From Trichomonas vaginalis G3 (Eukaryota > Parabasalia > Trichomonadida > Trichomonadidae), in the NCBI RefSeq assembly GCF_026262505.1, contig NC_067206.1:6290879-6354878 (forward strand): DNA of 64,000 nt, given 5' to 3'. The translations under genes and the position numbers were made by a program. Each line of letters begins with the position of its first letter. Positions within the stretch are counted from its first letter, which is position 1. The notes below the pieces were generated by a model. That model saw only the letters and a list, made by a program, of their open reading frames with translations. It was not told the DNA's origin and did no database searches. Shown piece after piece: positions 56,580 through 64,000 of this stretch.

Positions 56580-56630
56580 TTAGGTGAAGTGGTGAAATCT
56601 CACCTCTTTTTTCACCTCTTTTTTCACCCG
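56580..56630 (+). repeat. GGTGA/TCACC motif (element B)
   Basis: TAGGTGAAGTGGTGAAAT then CTCACCTC, TCACCTC and TCACCCG. It sits just past the 3' end of the minus-strand coiled-coil gene. Confidence 0.75.
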
Positions 56631-56649
56631 TTGAATTCATTACTTTATA

Positions 56650-56880
56650 ACTCTCTTCCTTTCTCCAACTCTTCTAACTTCTTCTTAAGTTCAGCAATGT
56701 TGTCCTCATGAAGTTTAATCTTTCCTCAAATACCTTCTTTATCTAATGTTGCTTTATCTTTCTAAACTGAACTCTACCATCCTTCATAGTATGAACGTAA
56801 AAACCTTCTGGAACCGCTCCTGATTTAATGTATTCTACCAAAAATTTTTGTTTCATTGCTTCAGTGACTTTAGTCGTCAT
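56650..56880 (-). pseudogene. Small coiled-coil gene of element B
   Basis: Starts MTTKVTEAMKQKFLVEYIK at 56880. The 3' part codes a Lys/Glu/Leu heptad-like stretch. Part of the element; it appears broken. Confidence 0.4.
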
Positions 56881-56927
56881 TTTACTCTAAATAAAAATGT
56901 TCAAATAAAATAAAACTAATTATTTTT

Positions 56928-57399
56928 TCAGTAAGGAAACGCAGGAGTTTTACGATTTATTTGAGGAGTAGGTTCTGGTTTAAATGTTGGAGTCGGTTTT
57001 GGAGTTGACTTTTGAACAGGAGTTTGTACTTTCATAGGTTCAGGAGTCATTGAAGGTGTTGTTTGTGAAGGCGTTGGTTTTGACGTTGGTTTTTGGCGAT
57101 GGTGTCGGAGTTTGTTCAAATTCAGCTACTTCAGTATTATTTATAACATTTGCTTTGTTTCTTTTCAACATCATTACTGCTCCTGCTGTAGCTAGCAAAC
57201 CTAGTGGGAGACCATATCTTATATAAGGACTTGACCAAATGCTATTTTTGACAGGAGCTGGTGGAACACCTAACCTTGGTGAGACTGCTCTTTGCCATTG
57301 TGCAGCTCGTAAGAAATATTCAATAGGTGCTCCATAATCGTTTGGTAAAGTTTGTTTCACAGATGGTGAAGGTTCACGAGAGCTTGATGAAGAACTCAT
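56928..57399 (-). pseudogene. Single-span protein with Pro/Thr-rich tail (element B)
   Basis: Begins MSSSSSSREPSPSVKQTLP. It has one membrane span (YGLPLGLLATAGAVMML) and a tail rich in Pro, Thr and Lys. Role unknown; small membrane proteins are common in Polinton-type elements. Appears broken about once. Confidence 0.55.
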
Positions 57400-57429
57400 T
57401 TATAAGCTTTAAAAATAAACGTTCATCCT

Positions 57430-59001
57430 TTATTCCTCACTGTCGTCCGCTGCTAAGTTATAGTCGTCAAGTCTTATTATTGGTATGCCTGACTGTCTTA
57501 CTTGTATTGCAAAGCAACAATCCCTCATAAATCCAATAAGTGGCTTTGGTACATTTTCTGTTGCTAGTTCAATAGGTCCTTTAACAGACAATTTGTATGT
57601 TATTGGAGCAGTAGATGTTTGACCTTGCTGGAAGCAAAAGTCCACTTCTGTTGGAAAACCACATAAGAAATGTGTGTTGTCATAGCTATCCCATTTATGT
57701 TCCACACTACCATCATCCACCAATGACATATAACATCTTCATTAAATCCAATCATATCATTGTTTGTATTGCAAGCGTTCGCAACCATTTCATAAAATAC
57801 AGGTCCATATGATTTTTCAGGTTCTGCAGGCATATTTCCATAAGCTCCCATGGAAAGCTGAAGATATTTAAACTTAGGGTTCTCAAAATTAACATAATAG
57901 TTGTCTTTCTTTCTAAATAGTGCCCAAATACTTTTAACATTAATAGGCGTATAAGCTGCTGTAAATGTTGCACTTGAACTATCTGTATTCTTTGAGAATG
58001 AACCATCCATAGGAATCCAATCCATAACTTTAACAGGAAAACATAAAGCCTCGTTTGTATAATGTTCTACAAGTTCTGTATAAATGTTAGGGTCTAAAGA
58101 GAATGACTTTGGATGAATAAAACATTCATTAAAATCCATCTTTGTTCGAAATAGTTGCTGGTTACAGTTGTAATAGTAACTGTTCCACTAGCTTCAGTTG
58201 CACTCGTTATCATAGTGAATGGTTCATTCCATGGAACAAATTTATTTGTCGGTGGATTTGAACCTGAAGCAAATGCAACTTTAAGAGTTGGATTGAAAGC
58301 AATGATATCATTTACAGATATAGATGTGCATTGTAAGGCGTCGCTACTGAACTTTACTTTAAGCTGAATGTTTCCTGCAAAAGCTGGAATAAATCGAATA
58401 GGTTCTAATGGAAGGAATCTTCTAACAGGAATTCTTAAACGAAGCTTAAAATCAAATGATTTTCCTGCTGTAATTGGACCACAACAATTTGTCCTGTTCT
58501 GCATGTTCCCGAATGACTCCATACATCTTTATGTCGAGTCTTTGAAAAAACATCGACTTTCTTTATTTGTTCGGTAGTTTGTGAGTTTGAAGTTATATAT
58601 GCTTCTTCTCTTGCGTTGTCTTGAGAATATACGATACGACCATTTGCAAGGATTTGATATCCAGCAACTGCATAGAAAGCGTCATCGAAACCAATCCAAA
58701 ATCCTGGTGGGTTTGTTTTATTGGAACCTGAACCAATTTCTTTATCTACAATAAATTGACCTTCCATTTTATACGTAATGAATGTATTGTAAAGGTCCAA
58801 CATATTTTCACCAGGAGGTGAGAGATTGAATGTTACCCATGTGTTATCTTTAGCAGTTCCAGGTTGTGATGGAATCTTTGCGTCAGAATATTTTCTATTA
58901 GTGTCACCAATTTGAACTGCATTGTCTATGATATCGAAATATGAGCGAATCTGATGAATATGCTCTGCTGGAGTAAATTCGTTTAACTGTTCGTTCTGCA
59001 T
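57430..59001 (-). pseudogene. Probable major capsid protein gene (element B)
   Basis: About 1.57 kb, the right size for a double jelly-roll major capsid protein (Maverick PY). It starts MQNEQLNEFTPAEHIHQIRS. Strand-rich blocks such as FKLRLRIPVRRFLPLEPIRF fit the R-I-P-L pattern seen before the second jelly roll in virophage and Polinton capsids. Broken, with a few lesions. The assignment rests on size, position and pattern. Confidence 0.55.
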
Positions 59002-59028
59002 GTATTTACTTCAGATAAAAATATCTAT

Positions 59029-59304
59029 TTACTTCATTATTCTCACTCTTCTTCTTGGTATTCGTGGTGGAAGTTGTTTCTTGACATTTTCAATGAACTG
59101 TACATTCTCTTTTGTCTCGACTTCTTTCACTGGTGGGTCAGGGTTCTTTGACTCGGTTTGCTTTTCAATGAAATTCACGAACTTTGCAATAAGCTCTTGG
59201 TTCGTTATTGAAAGTACATCTGGCTTCTTTTCTTCTTGTTCTTTTGGTGGCTCAGTTTGTACAGAAGGTTTTATATGGGCTTCGCCTGGCTTCACCCTTG
59301 CCAT
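59029..59304 (-). CDS. Small charged protein of element B
   Basis: 91 codons, Glu/Lys/Pro-rich N-terminal half (MARVKPGEAHIKPS), ending with a basic PRIPRRRVR stretch. Part of the element; no family recognised. Possibly nucleic-acid binding. Confidence 0.45.
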   Translation of the reverse strand: MARVKPGEAHIKPSVQTEPPKEQEEKKPDVLSITNQELIAKFVNFIEKQTESKNPDPPVKEVETKENVQFIENVKKQLPPRIPRRRVRIMK

Positions 59305-59464
59305 GCACCTTAATGTTGTCGCTCTCTGTATTCGCTAATGGAACCTTTCTTTTTCTTACATATATTTTACCATCTTTACTCTGACTTACATAATAGAAAG
59401 GATGTTGTATTCCTCTGGCGTCATTTAATATAATAGACTCTCGTTCTGATTTTGACAAGCTCAT
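59252..59464 (-). CDS. Small protein of element B
   Basis: 70 codons, MSLSKSERESIILNDARGI, then YYVSQSKDGKIYVRKRKVPL, a small beta-rich segment. It lies directly upstream of, and overlaps, the previous gene. No family recognised. Divergent from the gene at 59,511 with about 45 bases between starts. Confidence 0.45.
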   Translation of the reverse strand: MSLSKSERESIILNDARGIQHPFYYVSQSKDGKIYVRKRKVPLANTESDNIKVHGKGEARRSPYKTFCTN

Positions 59465-59510
59465 TTTACATCGGTTAAAGTTTTAATTTAGTTTTTTTAT
59501 CTACAGTCAA

Positions 59511-59783
59511 ATGACTCAGTCAAATCCTACGGACAAGACCCAAGGGGTCATAGATGTTGAAGCATTGAAGAAAGAAATTCGTGAACAAATTTTATCCGAA
59601 CTGAAGGAACAAAAACCAGAACAAAAGCCAGAGAGACCAAAGAGAAAACTTAGTGAAAAACAACTAGCTGCATTAGCTGCTGGAAGACAGAAGAACCCAC
59701 GTTTGCTGGCGAAAAAAGCTAGAGAAGAAGCAAAAGCAAAGGAAGAACAAAAAGCAAAGGAAGCTGAAGCAAAGAAAGAGTAA
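59511..59783 (+). CDS. Basic coiled-coil protein of element B
   Basis: 90 codons, MTQSNPTDKTQGVIDVEALK, then long Lys/Glu/Ala helical repeats. Resembles small core or scaffold proteins, but no specific family. The counterpart in element A is at about 39,091-39,380. Confidence 0.5.
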   Translation: MTQSNPTDKTQGVIDVEALKKEIREQILSELKEQKPEQKPERPKRKLSEKQLAALAAGRQKNPRLLAKKAREEAKAKEEQKAKEAEAKKE

Positions 59784-60663
59784 ATGGTTTATTTTTATCC
59801 AAACTAAATGTATAGACAAAATACCTTTATCTGTTGCGTTCAGTAGTGAAAACCCTGACGTCAAAATAAAGGGGAACAGAGTAACGTTTAAGTTTCCAAC
59901 AGACTGGATTGTGAACATAAATGAAGAGAAGTACATTGGCATAACATCTATGTATATAACACGTGCTTTCAGAAAGGTTGACTTTATACTTCAAGTCGAG
60001 ATAGAAAATGACGAACAGTCTTTAAGCGCCCAAAACATTCACATATACAAATACTTTAAAGACGATACAACATTGTTGCAATGTATGATTTCATTTAATG
60101 AGATGTTCGAGAAAAAGTTCAATATTGAAGTACAAACTTTACAGCCTTTACGTGAGTTTCTTGCACAACTGAAAGAAGAAGGTAGTCAGCCACAACTTAT
60201 AGACTTTCATTATGAATTTAATGAAAATGAAGATGGAACTCATGACTGTCAGTTTTGTATATATCACCATTCAATGAAGTCGCTAAAAGAAAGAAAATCC
60301 ATTACGTATAAGGTTTCAAATCTCTGAACCAATGATGACTTCAAGAATGTTTTCAATTATGATGCAATACTTCCGAGGAAAAATGAATTTTCAAAGATTG
60401 TAACACCTGGCATTTGGGATAGAAAGCAAGCTATATTATATTCAAACTTAAGTAAAGGAGTTGAAAATGAGTTCATTGGTCATACAAGAACTTCACCACT
60501 TCCTAACCCTAAATACTATAAATTAACTGGCTTCAATCGTGAGTTTTGGATAGACATGTTCTCCACTCATGACCATAAATGTCCAGTGTTCTTGCCTCCA
60601 GACCATAAGGACTGTCTCTACATTGAAGCACAACTCTTAAACTCTACCATCGCAGTATTGTAA
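59780..60663 (+). pseudogene. Possible minor capsid-like gene of element B
   Basis: A plus-strand coding region of about 0.88 kb following the coiled-coil gene. Its longest open part (from 59,911) is strand-rich (EEKYIGITSMYITRAF). Size and place fit a Polinton minor capsid or penton-type protein, but no motif proves it. Appears broken a few times. Confidence 0.4.
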
Positions 60664-60735
60664 AATCTACGCTAGCTTTATTTTTATCACGAATGACCTC
60701 ATTCATGACCTCATTGCTGACAAAAATAAATGACC

Positions 60736-63700
60736 TCAGAACTTCAACTTACGAATAAAGCTTGTTTTAGTCGTTATTGAAAAGTTGAACTTTTCAGCAA
60801 AGCAAGGTTGACATGACTTACATAAGTCGAATGCAATCTCTTGACCATCATAAAGTGCTTTGTAAAGTTTCATTAAACTGAACTCAGAGTCTTTGTCATA
60901 TGTTCCAACAGGTATGTGAATGTTCTTATCTTCATTGTAATAGCATTGTATAGCTTCAGGAAACATTTCATTAGCGGTTAAAGCAATAACATCTTGCTTC
61001 ACGCCTTTCATTCTGCAGTGAAATGCAACTTCATTTAAATCATTCGTGAGTAAGTCTATGTAGGTCTTCTTTCCACAGAAAATACTTTTATAAGCTAAAC
61101 TTTGTTTTCCAGGTGTTATTTCTGCAAAGTCGCTATGAAATTGACCAAGGTTCTTTCCTATAAGTTCTCTACCGTATCTCTTCTTAAACTCTGCTGCAAG
61201 CTTTGGGATGTCTTCATTATATAAGTGCATACTGTCGGTATCCTGGTAAAATATTTGAAGACCCATGTCCTCTGCAGTACAGAATACTTCATTCATAATA
61301 CGTTTTGACATAGACAGAATATTAACACCAAGTGGACAGAAGTTAAAGTGTCTGCAAATGCTTTTCGTTAGCTTGAAAATAGTTTTATCTGAACCATCCA
61401 AACCTTCGAACTTCACTATATGGTTGTAATTTCTTATAGCATATCTTATAGCATCTTTGTCATCTACTATGGTTATTTTTTGACTCAATAGGAGATAGAA
61501 TAGTTTTGCCATAAATGCTGTTCAGAATGAGTTTTATAATTTCTTGTAAGGGGTTTTCTTCTTTCTTATACTTTAACCTTAACTCAAACAACTTCTTTAC
61601 TTCATCTCTTATTCTCATATCTCTGTTTCCATCGTAATAGTATCCTTGCAACACTTCACATTTGACACCTTGATATTTTATGAGGTCTTGTAATGTTATA
61701 TGGTCAACATACATGAGACAGCAAGTGTTTGAACTTCTTGGAACGTTAAGTTCTGGATTTAGTTCAGGGTCGCAAACTATTAAATGAAAGTGTCTGGGTA
61801 TACCAATCTCTGTTATCTTAATGAGAACAAAGAAGCCAGACATAAACTTTTCACCAATGGGTTCCTTTTGGTCATCATCGAATAAATGTCTCATGAGATA
61901 CTCTGTGTTTAACATTTCTTCCTTCAATACTTTTGGAATACCTTCTAAAGTATAAAGTCTTGCTATAGCTGAAGGATATAATGAAACAGTGTCGAAGTCA
62001 GCAATGAGTTTCTTTTTGCTCTTTTGTTTCATGTTATCTGACAACATACATCTTCCACCTTGAATGCATCTCGAAATAAATTCTCTTGGTTTATTTGAGA
62101 GGTCATAAAGATTTCCATTCGGGAAGTATACTCTGTTCTCAAACAATTTGTTAGCAATTGAACAAATACTAACGTAGTCATAAACGTTTAAATCAAACTC
62201 TTTCAATAAGTCATTGCGGAACTTTACAAAACCTTCTCTTAAAATTCTTACATCTTGTTTGCAGTAAAACGTGCTATATTTTTCTAAGTCGAAGTGGTTC
62301 TCATCTATTCTGCAACCTTTGATGGAATCTATGTTTTTCATAAATGTATCTGCATCCCGGATAAACTTACATGCTTCAGAAATGACACCAGTTCTGTTGT
62401 CATTTGCTAACAAAACACTGCTGTAGTAGTTATATGGAAATACTTCTTTCGGTCCTGTTTGTAAGTTAAACATAGCAGGAAATAGTTTAAGCTTCTTATT
62501 TATAACACTGTAAGAGTCTTTTATAATAATTGCCCGTCCTTTATATAAACCAGTTATTTGCATTGTTCGTGAACCTTTAATGATGGGAGTTCCTTTCACT
62601 TCTGTCATGTGTCTTAAGATGAAGTTTATGTCATAACTGAGGTTGTGAAAATATATTAAACTCTTGTCAGGGAGTCTTTCCAAAAATTCTGTTGCACAGT
62701 TTTGACCCCAAATGCTTTCACTCACTGAACCATCTTCACTGTCATAACAGATGTTAAAAGCTTTATGAAAGCCATCCGTACTACACTCAAAGTCAGCAAA
62801 GAAAACGTGCTCAGGAATGAATTTACATTTAGCTTTATTTACTTCTTTTGACTCTGCTTTCTTCTTCAGTTGTACACAATACTTTGGAGCATATGTCAAA
62901 TCTTTAAATGGTGCAAGGTTCTGTTTATATAAGTCAGTAGTATATGTGAAAAGTTCTCCATAAGAAATAGGTTCGAAATATTTGCACTCCCACAATTTTT
63001 CATAACATCCCATAACGGTGTTGTTCTATCATAACGAACTACATATTTATCTTCTCTCTTTGTATAAATCTTCATCTGTTTCTCAATGTTCATTCCACCA
63101 CAAGCTTTGAGAATTTCTTTATAGTTTCGAATGAAGTATGTTGTCATTGGAAGTCTTTCATTTAGCATGTAGTGGTCTTCAACAAGAAGTAAGTCAATAG
63201 TTCTAACAGTTTCGCATTCTTTTGGTATATATCTCTTTATTTCATTATGTCTTGAGTCATTGAAATAACCAATGGTAACATTAAATGCTATACCTGTTGC
63301 GTCAGAAATTTCTTGTACTTTACTTTGAGGAAAGTCTCTAACACGAATGACTTCTCTCATGTGGTCAATAGTTTCTTCATTTACTCCAGCCTGAATGCAA
63401 GCATAAACGAAACAATTGTCCTCTGTCATAAGTGTTGCAGTTCTTTTGTTCAGTTCATTGAAGATTTGGTAGCGTTCAAGATTTATAGGTAATGTGCAAA
63501 GATACTTCCATAACTGACCGCTTCTCTTCTTATAAAACTTCTTTTCACCATTATCTTTCCAAAAGCTTTCTATAAGTGCTGGGTTTCCTGTTTGCTTAAG
63601 AGCTTCCAAAATGGCTTTCTGGTCATTTGTCAGTGTGCTTTCATCTCTATATGGTCTCTTTTTTGGTTTGCCTTTCTTTACATCTGACATCGTTAAGCCT

Positions 63701-63954
63701 TCATATTCTGTTAAATCATACATCTTTATTTCAGTAAGATTCTTTATGTTTGTCAAGAAGAAGTCATAGTGCATTTCAACAATACCTGCAGCATTTGCTT
63801 CTATCTCTGATATAAAGTTCTCCTTCAAGAGCTGATGTAGTAATGTTCCAATATTATTGAGGTTTAACGTAGAACATTCATACTTTCCACCAAGTTTATA
63901 ACATACCATCCATCTTTGTTGTGAGTTTATTTTAATTTTCTCTAAGAGTCTCAT
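60736..63954 (-). pseudogene. Protein-primed family B DNA polymerase of element B
   Basis: The Maverick polymerase that copies the element from a protein primer. Exonuclease motifs: ExoI DFECSTDG, ExoII HNLSYD, ExoIII YCKQD. Polymerase motifs: A DFDTVSLYPS, B ILNSIYGKT, C YQDTDSMHL. All catalytic residues are visible. An N-terminal extension carries an OTU-like Cys (EDNCF, about 63,414) and His (EDHYM, about 63,174) pair. The region is split by about two lesions. It is on the strand opposite the gene before it, and their 3' ends converge at about 60,700. Confidence 0.9.
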
Positions 63955-64000
63955 GAAAACCTTACCGAAATGTTTGTGTAAATATTCTCTGTTTGGTTCA

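Larger units (their letters stand above)
55990..64000. mobile_element. Maverick/Polinton element B, partial (runs off the window)
   Basis: A self-synthesising DNA transposon of the Maverick/Polinton family. Parts seen: coiled-coil small gene (-), membrane protein with Pro/Thr-rich tail (-), capsid-like gene (-), two small genes (-), basic coiled-coil gene (+), possible minor capsid gene (+), and protein-primed family B polymerase (-). The integrase, ATPase and protease expected for the family would lie beyond the window. The left boundary is placed where similarity to element A begins; no target-site duplication or terminal repeat could be confirmed. It is broken, with several lesions in the capsid-like and polymerase genes. 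Long frames with all polymerase motifs suggest it is young. Confidence 0.8.

Overview
The window looks like nuclear DNA of a trichomonad (Parabasalia, probably genus Trichomonas or a close relative). The evidence is: AT-rich, intron-poor genes packed on both strands; a trichomonad-type initiator (TCA-Py-A/T) a few bases before several ATGs; lineage-typical families (DUF3447-ankyrin proteins, BTB proteins with an F5/8C tail, a large multi-membrane-span adenylate cyclase, CK1-like kinases); and Maverick/Polinton elements. No tRNA or rRNA gene was seen.

Layout. Positions 1-18,455 are clean host sequence: an EHD/dynamin-like GTPase (+), a DUF3447-ankyrin protein (-, one frameshift), a BTB-F5/8C protein (+), a class III adenylate cyclase (-), an IFRD/TIS7-like protein (-) sharing a roughly 50-bp divergent promoter with a probable Spt20-like SAGA subunit (+), a CK1-like kinase (-), a gene-poor 2 kb with a 121-bp tandem repeat, a short possibly secreted protein (-), and the 5' part of an unknown acidic protein (+). 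Positions 18,456-18,920 are a junction patch with a DPPF methyltransferase-like motif. Positions 18,925-35,376 repeat about 2,570-18,455 in the same order and orientation, with divergence mostly of one-base insertions and deletions, so nearly every gene in it is broken. A run of exactly 25 N follows (35,377-35,401). From 35,402 to at least 49,400 lies a very degraded Maverick/Polinton-like element. Positions 51,500-55,990 hold no recognised gene, only a few small open frames. From about 55,990 to the window end is a second, cleaner Maverick copy (capsid-like gene, small genes, protein-primed family B DNA polymerase) that runs off the edge. It aligns with 35,402-43,745.

How the parts fit. The host genes are unrelated housekeeping, signalling and lineage-specific genes with individual promoters, not an operon. 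The 16-kb repeat, the 25-N gap and the doubled Maverick on the other side of the gap together suggest unpolished long-read gap filling. A real tandem duplication and two real Maverick insertions cannot be excluded from sequence alone. The most useful biological leads are the divergent Inr promoter at 13,051-13,101, the palindrome and repeat cluster at 18,038-18,148, the GGTGA/TCACC inverted motif that recurs through the Maverick DNA, the OTU-like motif pair before the Maverick polymerase, and the cyclase's adenine-type selectivity residues.
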